Assembly: GCF_000281045.1 (NCBI RefSeq)
Contig: NW_008246083.1
Span: forward strand, 128,906 to 192,905
Direction of reading: 5' to 3'
Source of the DNA: Saprolegnia diclina VS20
Lineage: Eukaryota; Oomycota; Saprolegniomycetes; Saprolegniales; Saprolegniaceae
DNA: 64,000 nt
Shown here piece by piece: positions 23,045 through 36,630 of this stretch; position 1 is the stretch's first letter; each line of letters starts with the position of its first letter. The position numbers and the translations under genes are program-made. The notes under the pieces are model-generated. The model was given only the letters and a program-made list of their open reading frames with translations, was not told the origin of the DNA and made no database searches.

Positions 23045-24083
23045 ATGAAGAGCGCTGCCATCCTGCCACCGACGCACACCGCGGGGGACGACATCCTTGA
23101 CGGTACGCTGTGTTTGTGGCGCCTTCCTCTCGCTGCATTGGCGCTGGACGGTCGACCCGTAGAGGACAAGGGCGCGATTGTGCTGGCGACGCATGAGCTG
23201 CGGCCGCTCAAGCACCCCCGCGACGACGTCGCCGCCGCCTTGCGCGCCATCGACGACGCCGACTGGTACGTTCAGTACGAGGCGATCGAGACCTTTCGCC
23301 GGGCACTCGTGCACCACGCACCGACCGCGGGCCCGCACCTCGGCGACGTTCTCGACATCGTGTCGGCCGCGAGCCTCAACCTCCGGTCTGCCACGAGCAA
23401 GAACGCGCTCCTCGCGCTCGCCGAGTGCTTTGAGTTTGGCGATGTATCCGCGCTACCGCTCCTCCACGTCGTCCAAGCGCTCATGAAGCGCGCTGCATGC
23501 GAAAAGAAGTTTTTGCGCGACGCCGCCACGCTCGCGATCGGGAAGCTCACGACATATGCACCGACGTGGCCCGTCCTTGTGGCGCTCGCGGCCTACTCGT
23601 CGAGCAAGAGCGCCAAGCTCGTCACGGCCGCCTGCAATGGCACGGTACGTCGTCTGAGGTCTGAGTTCTGATTTCGAGTGTCGTCAACCTGTAGATGCTG
23701 TGCTTGCTTCAAATGCAAGTCGACGCGACGATCTTGAACCCGACGCAGGTACAAAATGCGTGCTGACGCGTCCTGTTGACGCACTCGTATAGATCGTCGA
23801 AGTGCTTCCTGCGCTGGCTCGGTTCCGCAACGGGAAGGACGCCAAGGCTCGCGAAGATGCACTTGTCGGCTTGAACGTTGTCGCGTCGTTTGCCGGCGGC
23901 AGCGACATCTTTGAGAAGCTCGTGAGCACCGCGATCGGCGACAAGGTCGCTGCGACCAAGGTCCTTCAGGCGGTCGTCGCAAGCAGCAAGCGCAAGGCCC
24001 TCGCACGGGCACCGCTGACGACGGGGCTCCGCGCGGCGCTCCAGAGCCGGAAAACGCAGCAGCAACCGCAGACAGTCGAGTAG
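23045..24083 (+). CDS. TOG/HEAT-repeat protein, CLASP or TOGARAM-like
   Basis: Exons 23045-23644, 23695-23748 and 23793-24083 give 314 residues; introns are 50 and 44 nt. The body is a chain of HEAT helices with the pattern of a CLASP-type TOG domain: DWYVQYEAIETFRRALVHHA, LNLRSATSKNALLALAECF and KKFLRDAATLAIGKL. Known: TOG domains bind tubulin, and CLASP or TOGARAM proteins act at microtubule plus ends, kinetochores or cilia. A single TOG unit of this size without a basic linker suggests a TOGARAM- or crescerin-like protein rather than a full CLASP (inference). Confidence 0.7.
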
Positions 24084-24201
24084 GTCTCGTGGTCTAGAGG
24101 AGAGATCGCTTGTACAAAATACTTCGCACTAATGCTGTGAAACGCGTCGGCGTCGGCAGGTCGTGTAGGGCTAGGCTCTGCTCATTAACGTTTATCTCTA
24201 C

Positions 24202-24868
24202 TTATTCCTTCTTGGTCTTGGCCGCGTCGTCGTCGAGGTCGGCGGGCTTCATGCTCTTCAAGCGCTCCAGCCACGACAAGGCGCCGGCGCTGCCGCGCGC
24301 GGCCTCGTCGCTGCCTTCGACCTTGATGGGCGAGAAGACAAAGACATCTTCGCTCAACTGCTGCTTGAGGTTGTTCTCGTCGATCCACGTCGCCGACTGG
24401 GCCTTCAACGCTTCGAGGACCTTCTCGCGCTTGATGACGATCTTGGCTTCCTCCTGCTCGCGGACGATCTTGGCCTCGGCGGCGCGCGCGGCGACAAACT
24501 CGGCGTGGCGGGCCTTCTCGGCGGCAACCTCTTCGGCGCGGACGGCCTGCTTCTGGCGCTTGAGTTCCAAGCGGGCAGCCTTGGCCTTCATGATGCGCTC
24601 ACGCTCGGCGCTATTCGCTTCATAAGATATCATGCGTGATGAGGTCGTATGCAATGTACGCTTGATCGCGGGCGAGCTTTTCCCGGCGGGCCATTTCCTG
24701 CTGCATGTACAGCTTGCGGAGCTCCGAGACTTCGGCCTTGTAGGCGCGACGGCTCTTGACGAACGAGTACGCAGCTTCAGTGCTGAACTACAGTGCGCAC
24801 ATACACACGTCAACCTTGGCATCTCCAGGCGCATGTACCTGGCGGGAAGCGATGGCAATGCGTTGCAT
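24202..24868 (-). CDS. Probable mitochondrial small-subunit ribosomal protein mS26
   Basis: Exons 24868-24839, 24787-24660 and 24610-24202 give 188 residues; introns are 51 and 49 nt. The start MQRIAIASRQFSTEAAYS looks like a mitochondrial presequence. It is followed by YKAEVSELRKLYMQQEMARR and a long, highly charged single helix rich in Ala, Glu, Lys and Arg, then ATWIDENNLKQQLSEDVF. The same order (an LR.EFVSEV-like segment, a charged helix, then an FITRENLE-like segment) is seen in human MRPS26. The match is weak because much of the protein is low-complexity helix; another mitochondrial coiled-coil protein is possible. Confidence 0.55.
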
Positions 24869-25258
24869 CCTTATCACGGCCTTCGGGGAATCGCGAACTG
24901 GAGGGCCTCATTTACTGGACAAGAGGGAGGTTCAGCATTTTGGCCAATCGCAAAGCGTGTTCCACTTCGAACTTCGATGCCATCGGCTTCGGTGTTCGGC
25001 GATTCCCCTCGAAAGGAGCAGATTATGGCCTAGTATTCACCAATCACAGAGCCGAATTTTTGAGTTGAGGCCTTTGGATTGGTTGAAATCCAAAACGCAC
25101 AGCGTCAGCAATCAACTGACCAATATTCTTTTGGCGCCAATCTTCCTGTGTACATTATTGTCATTCGACTCGACTATAGAGCTAGAGTTTCCATGAAAGC
25201 ATTTGGGTTTTTGTATTAGCCTCATCAATTATGTAGAGCGAGAGTTGACGTAGGGACA
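24869..25258. other. Intergenic with CCAAT boxes
   Basis: CCAATC occurs at 24944-24949 and 25040-25045, 76 and 172 bases upstream of the mS26-like start. No coding sequence was recognised. Confidence 0.5.
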
Positions 25259-28200
25259 TTACGCGTTCAGAGTCACGACTTCGCGGCCACTGCCCCGTAC
25301 GAGCAGCACCGCCGAGAGGTGCTGCGTCAGCGCTTCGACGTACGTCACAACTAGACGTGTTGGCAAATATGACAATATGTCCAAAGAGATAGACGTACAG
25401 TTGCTTGCGGGAACACCAATGAGGCGTGGGAGGTTCACCACCACGAGTGACGCGTCGCCCGAGTGCTCCTACGCATCGTCATCCTCTCCATGACTCTTTT
25501 TGATGATGCAAAAAGCGCATACGAGCATGTGCTGATTCATGAGCTGGGCGTGCACGAGGCGCGTGTCCGCCGAGGGCGCTGGCGGTGACGCAGCAAACCG
25601 CTTGCCGCGGGACCGCTCGTCGTCGTCCTCGATCGCTGTGCCCACGTCGCTGAGGTCGTCGACGAGCTGCTCGTAGCCGTCTCGGATCGTAAATGACAGG
25701 GTCGTCACCTACGCGCTGAGTCAACTCGCAGCATTCTGGCGACATGTACCTTCATAGCAGCGAGCGCCTCCTTCTTCTTCCGCAACTCGTCCTTGGTGCG
25801 CTTGATGAGAAGCGACGAGATCGTTGCCATTTGCAAAGGCACAACGTGGACCTCTGCCTCGATGCGTGCGCCTTCTAAAAAGTCGGCGAGGCGCGCCGCA
25901 ATCTAACGGCCTGATACCACAAGGTACGGTGTGCCGCGTCATACCTCGCCAGCATCTTCCTTCATCGAGACAACCGTGAAGAGCCGAAGCTTGGTCTTGC
26001 GCCACACAAAATGCAAGCGAAGAAGGTACGGGATCTAACCCAAGCGTCTGGATGCGGAAAGCAGCAGCGAGATACCAGTAGGAGGAGCCCGCCGTCGTGA
26101 AGGACCCACCAAATGTCGACCGTGCCGCGCCGGCTGTCGTCGTTGGATGGAAACGAAGCGAGGCCTTTGGCCAAGAGAAGAGCCTTCTTGCAGTTGATGA
26201 TCTCGTGGAGCATATCGACATAAGCATCGAGAAACGCTTGGTCTCGACTCGCAGCCGCCTTGGGCCAACCAAGTAGCACCGTGTTGCTGCGCAGCGGGCC
26301 CATGCCCGAGGCCTCCGCGACGGTGCCCATGCTCTTCAGAATGCTCTTGCAGGCGTACACATGCCCGAAACCAGCAATGTGTGCGCTTAGCAAGTGCGCT
26401 CGGAGGCGGTGCGTGGCTTGCGACGCCACGTCGTACGTCGTGTCGTCCTTCCCTGCGAGCAAGTTGACGACCTCGACAAGCCCCTAGACCACACGCGTTA
26501 AAAGAAATGAATTTGGGGCAGTATCAAGTTTACGTGGCCTTCTTTGAGCTGGCTCGCAAAGTCGAGCAGTTGCGTGCTCGACGGGAGACCGCGGCCGTTG
26601 GTTTTGCAAAACACGAGGATCTGGGGCCGCCAGTTCTTTGTGTGCTCTTCCTCGTCGGCTTGGTTGAGGCACTGCAAGAGCCAGCACGCCTACACCACGT
26701 TGATATAACGAGATACTGAGGAGGAGGTGAATACGAGTTCGAGGTGCATGCCCCGAATGGACGAGCCCCAGTCCTTCTTGAAGCCAAGGCAGCGCACGTA
26801 GAGTCGAAGAAGAACACAGAGAAGGATGGCCAAGATAGCTTTGGTCCACGAAAAGAAGAGCATGAGGCCGATGCTGCCCATGCTACCGAGCAGCGCGGTC
26901 GACCAGTGGAAATAGTGCCTACAACAAAACTCCGTGTTTGAACGGGATCGAAGTCCGTACCACTTGGGACGAAAGCCTGGGGCGTGGCCCAACGCCATCG
27001 AAAAGCACGCAAAGTTGAGCGTCGCACAGAGCATGAGGCTCGACATGGTCAGAAACGGCGCTAAAAAGTCCAGATTGCCTAATCAATATATGGACAAGTT
27101 GTCTCCATGCACGAAAAATAGTAAAAATACCGGCAATGCACGGAAGACACGACAGGGCGAGGATCAACCCCACGGCTTTTCTTGGCTCGTCGCCGTCTTT
27201 GGCAGCAAACGGCCGCAGAAATGGAATCACATTGTCGTTGGCCATGGCCGCAAGCATGCGCGGGTGCCCCGTGAGGTTTTGCAGGGCGCCACCAATCGCA
27301 CTGAAGAAGATGCCGAGGTTGATGAGCTGCTTCGTCGGCCACGCGACCGTCGACAGAATAAACTTGTCGGCTTTCAGGACCTACGACCCTCCTTGATCTC
27401 TCGCAACAGCGCAAGGGTTTACGTGATTGGGGATCGTACTGCCGACCGAGATGACACATGCCAAGTTGAGGACGAGCACCGTGACCATGGCCGCTGCCAA
27501 ACGATCGTGACAACCCTAGAAATCGTGTGTTGCGGTACCTAGTGTGCCCAGCGGAATGGACCGCGACGGTGTCGCCAAGACGCCAGATCTAGGCAATAAG
27601 AAGTTCAACGACCTCGAGCCGTCGACCTTCGTACCGCATGGCCCCTGCCATGTAGCCCGTCGTGCCTGGATAGACCACGGAGATCATGGTGGTCACCGTC
27701 GGCATGATGCCGGTCGTCGGGTCTTTTGTGAAATTCGTATGTACATTGCCAAACCAAACTATTGGCGTCGACGCCTCGCTACGCTCGTGTCAAGGACGCG
27801 TCTCAAAAAGCCGTCTGTCTACCTGGGGTTGGGGTTACCAACAAGGACCAAAAGCCCGAGGAACGAGCTTGCAATCGAGAGCGTCACCATGAGGAAGCAC
27901 GCAAAGCCGACCATGGCGATGTACTTCATGCCTACTCACAGCTTGTTATCGCCCAAGGTATAGGACCCTCGTACCAATGCCAGCAATGGCGCCGAGAATC
28001 CCCAAGAGGATGAGCGCTTGGAGGCGAAGGTCCGCCACGATCCACTGGCTTGTATCAAAAATGTTGGCCAGCGTCTCGACGGCGCCCAGCACCATGAAAG
28101 CAAGCGCAAACGATGCCCCGCAAAACACGAGGATGCCCACCGAGAGACCTGTCTCTATAAACAATAGACGGGTTAGCGCCAAGAGGGATGTCGAAGCGGT

Positions 28201-28722
28201 ACCAATGCCAATCGTGCGCGAAATCAAGTAGTAGACGCCGCCACCCGCGATCTTGCCTAGCCACGAGCATTAGGTGGCCGGACCGTACGTAGATGCTACC
28301 GTTCGTGACAAGTGCGCAGATGGAGAGCGCCGTCAAGTAGCCCACAGACTGGCACATGACGAAGAGAAAGCACGTGAGAGGCACGCCCGCTTGGCTCGTG
28401 ACCCAGGGCATGCGGCAGAAGTAGACGACACCGATGAGGGTTTGGAGACAGGGCAGGTACACACCGTGAAGCGTGCCCTGCTTCGTGCTCTTCTTGGCTA
28501 GCGGGACCGAGCTTGTCGGAAGCGTGAGAGCAATGTCGCCCGAGCACTTGGAGAGCGCCATCGTGCAGCTCTCGCGGGCAGCTTCGTCCTACCCATCATC
28601 GCCTTAGCCACTGACTCATGGAGCGAGCTCATGCGCACGAAGAGGCCTTCGTCGGACGTGATGTCGCACACGGCCTCGGCGGCTCGCGTCTCACTCAGCA
28701 GCGCTTCGTCGTCGTGGCCCAT
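25259..28722 (-). CDS. K-Cl cotransporter, SLC12 (KCC) family, multi-exon
   Basis: Start MGHDDEALLSETRAAEAV at 28722; stop at 25259-25261. At least ten short introns interrupt the gene. Diagnostic segments in order are GVYLPCLQTLIGVVYFCRMP (TM1), ALVTNG then KIAGGGVYYLISRTIG after a 43-nt intron (TM2-3), GASFALAFMVLGAVETLANI, MGPLRSNTVLLGWP, TVDIWWVLHDGGLLLL, RLFTVV-type and TKDELRKKKEALAAMK-type C-terminal signatures, and the end YVEALTQHLSAVLLVRGSGR followed by EVVTLNA, which parallels the conserved KCC C-terminus. Known: electroneutral K+ and Cl- efflux for cell-volume and osmotic control at the plasma or vacuolar membrane. I have not placed all splice sites, so the full length (roughly 950-1,000 residues) is an estimate. 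Confidence 0.88.
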
Positions 28723-29837
28723 CGGCAATTTGGATATGGGAAGATTGACATGTTCGGAAATGCACCTAATTACGACCAATCATATCGCACGATTCGTTTC
28801 GAGCCAATCAGAATGCGCGCCGTGAAACCGACCAAGGCGACGGTTTCGCTTGACGAACAACATGCGACGCCGGGCGCGGTCTAGTTGAAGTTGCACTTTG
28901 AATGCGCCTCTAGTTGATCAAAGAAGAACCTGTTACGTTAACAAGCCCAACTGAAGCGTTCCGAGCTCGGGCTTGCCACCATGACGCAATATTCTTTAGC
29001 ATTTCACGAGGCAGCCAACTTCTTTCATGCTTGTCAAAGCACACGCGCACTGTTGTGGGAAGGGGTGACGACCAGACACATGCATCAAAGGCTTAGCGAG
29101 GCAATATCTGGCCTGAGCTTGCGCAGTGTACCAGTTGCTGCATACAGTGCAATTGTGCAGCAGATAAAATGCCAGTGTTAGGACACTCTACTTCGATGAG
29201 CGGGACGGTGAAGGATGTCGAAACCAGCGGCGGTTCAAGCGTCGGAGGCGCAAACACGATTGATTCAACGTCGTGGTGACCGCAATGGACGACTCGGGCT
29301 TGGCGACGTCATCAAAAAGCTTTGCCAGTGTATTTTTTATCGTTTTTCAGCTCTGCCTTCGACGACATATCTGAGCTATTTCGAATTGCCCATGCGTGCA
29401 AGCGGCCGTGTACTCGAAGTCGGCGCGACGTGCGAGCAGCCCTCCATTAGAGGAGCGGTCGTTTCGCTCGTCGCAGATAAACTATTGGTTCGCGATGGAA
29501 GCGCATGCCGATGAAGGCCCCATTGGCATCAGTACCATCAGGCTGGGGCGGCCGCAAAAACTGCAGAGTGGCCTTGGACCCGAGTTCGACAAGCGACTGC
29601 GGAGCACATGACATGACCAGAGGAGCGGAGAACAGTGCGTGATGCCGTCGATTGCCAGTGGTTGGCTCCGTCGATGGGACGGGTGCGCTACCTGAAACCC
29701 AACGGTGCGATGATGCGTGGCGCCACGACGACCCGCCGTTGGGGCGCCCCGTCCCGAGCTGCCACCACCTTGTCCACCTTGAAGATACGGCAGTTGGCGC
29801 ATACGCAGAGGCGCGTGCATTTTCTGTTTAGCATCCA
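28723..29837. other. Divergent intergenic region
   Basis: CCAATC boxes at 28776 and 28804 lie 54 and 82 bases before the cotransporter start. A minus-strand segment at about 29480-29570 reads SLVELGSKATLQFLRPPQPD and might be an exon of a small gene, but I could not build a complete model. Nothing else is supported. Confidence 0.4.
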
Positions 29838-30685
29838 ATGGCCGACGACATCGACGACGCGTCCGTGGCGTACGAGCCGCTTGTGGATCTGCGCGCCGCA
29901 ACGTTCCCTTGGGACCCACATGAAGTCTACCGCGTACAGCTACATGCGCCCCATGACCGCTACGTCTTCAAGCTCTGGCTCGAGTCGACGCGATCGAAAG
30001 AGCAGTGGTCGACACAGCGAGAGCGTTTTCGTTGGCTCATTCCTTGCTTTCAACTAGGACGACTCGTGTGACGAACCTCCAAGCGCACGCTCCGGACGCC
30101 GTCATGCTACCGCTGTCGATCGTTCTCAGTTGCCTCGAGGTGGATACGCCGTTGCCGAGTTCGAACGAGGAAGACACGTGGTTATTGTAGCGGAGTCTGG
30201 TCGAGAAGGCACACGTGGATGTATCACCTCGAGGCGATGGGTCGCTGAGCTTGAAGCTGACGATCGAGGTCGAGTTTGCAGCCCCGATTCTCTACGTCTT
30301 TAACCTGACTGCGGTGGGTGTCGACCTTGTCCACGTCCTGGAGGCCAAGATGCGCGATTGCGACGCTGCGATCGAGTCCCTCTCGAGCAGCTCCAAGTCA
30401 AAGGACGTGGTCATCGCCAAGCTCTTTGATATGCTCGAGGCGGTCAAGACGGACGTCGCACAGTTGCGTGGCGTGGTAGGCCGCAACCACGAGCTGGCGG
30501 CAGTCATGCCCAACGGCGCGGCTCCGCCAAAGGACGTTTTGGCCCGCAAAGCAGCGCCCGTCGTCTTTGATGTTGACGACATGCCCCTGGCGCGCGATCG
30601 AGACGATGCCCAGCGGTACCCGAAGCGCGCCAAGAAAGACAAGCCGAGCAAGACGCCAACCGACAGCGCCAATGGAGACAAGTAG
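29838..30685 (+). CDS. Unknown protein, beta-rich head and coiled-coil tail
   Basis: Exons 29838-30007, 30058-30139 and 30191-30685 give 248 residues; introns are 50 and 51 nt with consistent phases. The N-terminal half looks like beta strands (EVYRVQLHAPHDRYVFKLWL, then SLKLTIEVEFAAPILYVFNL). It is followed by a helical coiled-coil segment (VHVLEAKMRDCDAAIESLSS), a Pro/Ala linker and a basic tail (RYPKRAKKDKPSKTPTD) that could be a nuclear localisation signal. This plan resembles XRCC4, XLF or PAXX repair factors, but no conserved motif proves it. I do not assign a function. Confidence 0.7.
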
Positions 30686-31699
30686 CTCTTGACTAATCAT
30701 GTAATGCTACTCGATGGATTCGTCAGTAGTTGCGAGGTTTACGTTAAACCATGTACGAACGACAAAAGTGCAATGTCATTTTGCGATGCCCTTGGGGGTG
30801 TGGTACCTTGGCGCACTATGACTTTTGATGCGTTAGTAGAAGAGGCGTCTGACAATCGACACGACTCTCCCAGCAGGTTTTCTCGTCTGTCTTGAGCGAA
30901 GAGGGAGACTCAACGAGCAAACCACACACGAGTTTGCGAACACAGTGACGATCCTTGCTGTCGTGTCAGGAATCACACGGTTCTTAGCTGCTTATCGGGA
31001 CGGTGCCGCATCCTCGCTTAAATTCGGCATGTCGATACGCTGCTTCGAGACACGAGGCAGCTGGTGCGTCGCAGCCAGCGAAATCGGTTTGGCCGGTGAA
31101 AGCAGGCTGCATAGCGTAAACGCTGCGTTCGTTTCCTTCGACGTCGTCACAACCATCGTTTGATGGCTCGGAAGCGGGCTAGCATAGAGAGCTCTGGCCT
31201 TCTGGACGCGCGCAAGGAATTTGCTGCACGCGTATACTGTTGTATGCAGCGCATCAAGGCTTCAAGCGAGTGGCCATCGCCGAAGATTCAAGCGCCGGCT
31301 GCTTCGTCACGGGTGCATGGGTGAGCATGGTACCAAGAGGGATGCAAGCACTGCCGCTTCCTTGCCAGACGCCCGGCCTTGCTGCAGCCAACGGCGGGGC
31401 TTGCAATTGCAGATCAACGCCATACCATCTCCTCATACAGACGCCGCAGCTACTGGAAGGGTAGAACGATCGCGCGTCGGCGTCACCTCGTGTAGGACGA
31501 TGATGCCGAAAATAAGCCTGTTTGGTTCAAGGATCCACGGATAAATCCACGCATGTCCCACTTTGCCCCTCGGCGCCTGCTTCTATGCAGCTTATCTGTA
31601 CTTGAACTTTGTATGTGGCCGCACAGGCATGTCCCAACACGTGAAATCCAGTGGCGAAGGTCGCCATTTCGGAACCATCCATCCGCTTCACAGTTCCCG
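30686..31699. other. Intergenic, 1 kb
   Basis: No supported gene. Short open frames on both strands lack recognisable features. Confidence 0.5.
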
Positions 31700-33303
31700 A
31701 TGCTCTCCCGGTCCCTCCGCCCCGCTGGCCTCCGCTCGCTCCTCGCGCGCAGCTTGAGCCACAAGCCGTCCAAGAAGGACGCCTTCTCGATGACCAAGGT
31801 ATGCACCCTTTCTGCAACGACTTGAAAATCAACTTGACCGAATAGATTGTCGGCACGATTGGGCCCGTCTCGGAGAACGCCAAGACGACGCAGGAGCTCA
31901 CGAACGCTGGCCTCAAGATCATGCGCATCAACTTCTCGCACGCCACGTACGACGAAGCGCTCCTCCGCATGTCGCACCTCCGCGCGTCCAAGGGCGTGCA
32001 CGCCAAGGCGACCGGCAGCGAATTCAACGTCCGCGCCGTCCTCTTGGACACGCAGGGCCCCGAGATCCGCGGCGGCGCCTTCCCCGAGAAGAAGGTCGAG
32101 CTGCTCAAGGGCAACAAGATCACGCTCACGACCGATCTCCAGTACAAGGAAGCGAGCACAGCAAACCTCTTGTTCGTGACGTACGAGCAGTTGCCGATGA
32201 CGGTCAAGGTCGGCGACACGATCTTGCTCGACGACGGCCTCATCTCGCTCACGGCCGAGTCGATCGACCTTGCGGCCGGCCAGGTGCACTGCCGCATTGA
32301 GAACACTGAGATGCTCGGCTCGCGCAAGGGCGTGAACCTCCCGGGTCTCGTCGTCGACCTCCCGGCGCTTACGGCCAAGGACAAGCAGGACGTTGAGTTT
32401 GGTGTCGAGCACGACATGGACTTCATCGCGGTCTCGTTTGTGCGCAAGCCGGAAGACGTCCTGGACGTCAAGGACTTTGTAAACTCGGTCATGCCCAAGT
32501 ACTGGCCGTCGTCGCACCCGGCGCCGCTCATCATCTCCAAGATTGAAAACTACGAGGGTGTGACCAACTTTGACCGCATCCTCGACGTCTCGGACGGTAT
32601 CATGGTGGCCCGCGGCGACCTCGGTGTCGAAATCCCGATGCACCAAGTGCTCACGTGCCAGAAGGACATGGTCGCCAAGTGCAACGCTGTCGGGAAGCCC
32701 GTCATCGTCGCCACGCAGATGCTCGAGTCGATGATCACCAACCCGCGCCCGACGCGCGCCGAGATCCTCGATGTCGGTAACGCCGTCTTGGATGGCGCCG
32801 ACGCCGTCATGCTCTCGGGCGAAGTCGCCCAGGGCAAGTGGCCCGTCGAGTCGGTCTCGACCATGATGTCGGTCGTCAAGGAAGCCGACGCGTACACCAA
32901 GCGCGAACAGTACAAGACGGACGCGCTCTCGCAGCAGGAGGCGGTCGCGAGCGCGGTTGCGACGACGGCCAAGGCGCTCCACGCGGCCATGATCGTCGTC
33001 ATGACCGAGACTGGCGACGTCGCGCGCCTTGTCTCCAAGCACAAGCCGAGCGTGCCTGTCATGTGCTACACAACGAGCCAAAAGGTCGGTCGCCAGCTCC
33101 AGGTGCACCGTGGCCTCTACCCGATCGTGGCGCCGACGCAGTCCAAGATGAACTTGCACGACGCGATCTCGACCGCCAAGAAGCTCGGTTGGCTCCACGC
33201 TGGCGACAAGGTGGTCATGCTCTCGAGCGACTCGGCCAAGCACGAGATGGGCCAGCAGTTCATCATGCGTGTGGCCACCGTCGACGAAGCCGGTTCCAAC
33301 TAA
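31700..33303 (+). CDS. Pyruvate kinase with mitochondrial-type leader
   Basis: Exon 1 is 31700-31798, the intron 31799-31845 (47 nt) and exon 2 31846-33303, giving 518 residues. The leader MLSRSLRPAGLRSLLARSLS is Arg/Ser/Leu-rich and lacks acids, typical of a mitochondrial presequence. The catalytic core begins with IVGTIGPVSENAKTTQEL. It contains IMRINFSHATYDEA, LLDTQGPEIRGG, PLIISKIENYEG (catalytic Lys265), MVARGDLGVEIPMHQV and ATQMLESMITNPRPTRAE. Known: the last ATP-yielding step of glycolysis, phosphoenolpyruvate plus ADP to pyruvate; mitochondrial lower glycolysis is described for stramenopiles. Oddity: the usual SGET or SGES motif reads SGEV (Val360), removing the hydroxyl residue at that position. 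Confidence 0.96.
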
Positions 33304-33628
33304 GCGCTCACTTGTAGTAATAGTAAAACCACACTTATGTAACACCATATCGACGGTGCTGAACGATGCAAGTATGCCCATCACCGATGCTCGCCTCGCG
33401 TACCCGGTACTAGCAGCGCAGTACACCAGTGGTGATGTTGCGACGAACTGACTCGAGTCGAGTCGGTTGGAACTGGTACCGGAACGCGAGCGTCGTTCTT
33501 GAACAAGGATAACGTGGCAGCTACACCATACCGGTGGACGTTAACATAGACCAGTGAAATAGGACGGGTACAAGGGCAAGCAGATAATATGATAGAAGAA
33601 GTGTATATAAGTTAGGTGCGGGCTACCA
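33304..33628. other. Convergent intergenic region
   Basis: 325 bases between converging stop codons. Nothing was seen beyond presumed 3' UTRs. Confidence 0.5.
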
Positions 33629-34258
33629 CTAGATGTGGAGCACCGACATCTCGTGACAAGACGACTTGGTTTGGATGCGGTGGGTATCGCAGAGGCCGCC
33701 GCCGCGGTCGGTGCGGGGACATCCTGCAACAAGGCAGTGGCGGAACCCGCCGTGCTTGGCGCAAAACTGGCCGCGCTGCACGCCTTTGAGGCAGCCGGGC
33801 GACGCACAGCGCTTGCCGCCACCGTGTTTCCGGCAATGCCCGCCCCCTTGCGAGCTCTTGTCACAGCCGTCGACCGAACACCGGATGCCGCCGCCATGCG
33901 CCTTGCAGAGCCCAAGCGTCTGCACGGCCTTGGTGCAGCCGTCCATCGAGCAGCGACGACCGCCCCCATGGGCGATGCAAAAGCCGCCTTTCTGCGGGCC
34001 GCGCGGACAGCCCGCGTGGCTGCAGCGCTTGGTGCCACCATGGAGCTTGCAGTGGCCTCGCCGCCACGGAATGGATGTGGCACAGCCGTCCACAAGGCAG
34101 ACAAAAGCGGGCTCGAAGGCGCTGCCGAGGTCGATGGCGGCGACGTCGGTCACGTGTGCCGGCTCGAGCTCGAGTGTCGAGCCGCTGGGTGCAAACGCGC
34201 TGCAGATAAAGTGGATCTCGGCCACCGTGAAGAGCTCGGTCGTGGGTGTATTCGTCAT
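33629..34258 (-). CDS. Cys/His repeat protein, 'WRKY19-like' family (copy 1)
   Basis: 209 residues from the ATG at 34258 (MTNTPTTELFTVAEIHFICS). Six repeats of about 23-25 residues each carry C-x4-C-x9-C-x2-H followed by G-G-G-(K/R)-R-C: for example RCSMDGCTKAVQTLGLCKAH and RCSVDGCDKSSQGGGHCRKH. Known: oomycete, moss and plant proteins with this repeat are commonly labelled WRKY19-like, although there is no WRKY domain here. The Cys/His pattern predicts one zinc per repeat (inference). The C-terminal repeat found in the other copies (C..GCMR.....GLC.GH) is missing. No signal peptide. Function unknown. Confidence 0.85.
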   Translation of the reverse strand: MTNTPTTELFTVAEIHFICSAFAPSGSTLELEPAHVTDVAAIDLGSAFEPAFVCLVDGCATSIPWRRGHCKLHGGTKRCSHAGCPRGPQKGGFCIAHGGGRRCSMDGCTKAVQTLGLCKAHGGGIRCSVDGCDKSSQGGGHCRKHGGGKRCASPGCLKGVQRGQFCAKHGGFRHCLVAGCPRTDRGGGLCDTHRIQTKSSCHEMSVLHI

Positions 34259-34996
34259 AGAGAGCAAAGTTGTGACTGATGCATGAAACGAATGGCTCGT
34301 CCCGAGATGCGGCGCACCCAGAAACACCCAGCGTCGCTCCACCGGCCATGATTAGCGACCGCTTAGTTGTCATACACCTACCAGCTGGCGTCGGTATGAA
34401 ACGGATGCCCGTCACAGAGTCCTACTGCACTGCTCTCGCCAGTCGAGTCGCAAGTCTACCGACAGCCCGCGTTTCCAAGCACCAAACGCCAAAGAGCAAG
34501 ATCCATTCCGACCAGTGACCGCGGCGACGACAAAGGTTCCGCCATCGACACCTAAAATTTGTCGCCATCCAAACTTTTCAACACAAAATATGTCATTTTG
34601 GTGGCTCGTCGGTGCGGCCATCACGGGGTGCGTCACGCTGCCCGATGATGCCTCGTGTACGCACTTCTGTCGTAAAACAAGAGGCGCCACCACGTGACAG
34701 GTCACTGCGATCGATCCAAGACCACATGGCCACCTTGAAACTCCGTCCGCAGGTCGCAGCGTCGCGGCGCCTTTCCCTCTACTAGTACTTGTGGTCTCCG
34801 TTGCGTGTTCGCAACAAACACCCTTGTGTGTACGTGTACCGACCTGTCGCTCGAACAAACGCATTCCTCCCGCGGTGTGTTGACGTCTGCAATGTATAGG
34901 CAAGGCCATTTCTAGTCGAGTGAGCTGTCATTTTTGGCGCTTGGTACGGCATTGCGCTTGATACGGTAGGGGGACCTGTGAATGTACCAAAGTCGC
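34259..34996. other. Intergenic
   Basis: I see no supported gene. In particular the sequence downstream of the FtsH-like stop at 34997 contains no HEAGH-type protease segment on the minus strand. Confidence 0.5.

Positions 34997-36630
<1,634 letters not shown>

Noticed and set aside
29480-29819. Possible small minus-strand gene before 29838
   Set aside because: Two stretches look coding, but no consistent start, splice pair and stop could be joined.
31483-33426. 647-codon minus-strand frame opposite pyruvate kinase
   Set aside because: Shadow of a highly conserved enzyme gene.
33629-34258. WRKY transcription factor
   Set aside because: The family name WRKY19-like is a database habit; no WRKYGQK core occurs in any of the five copies.
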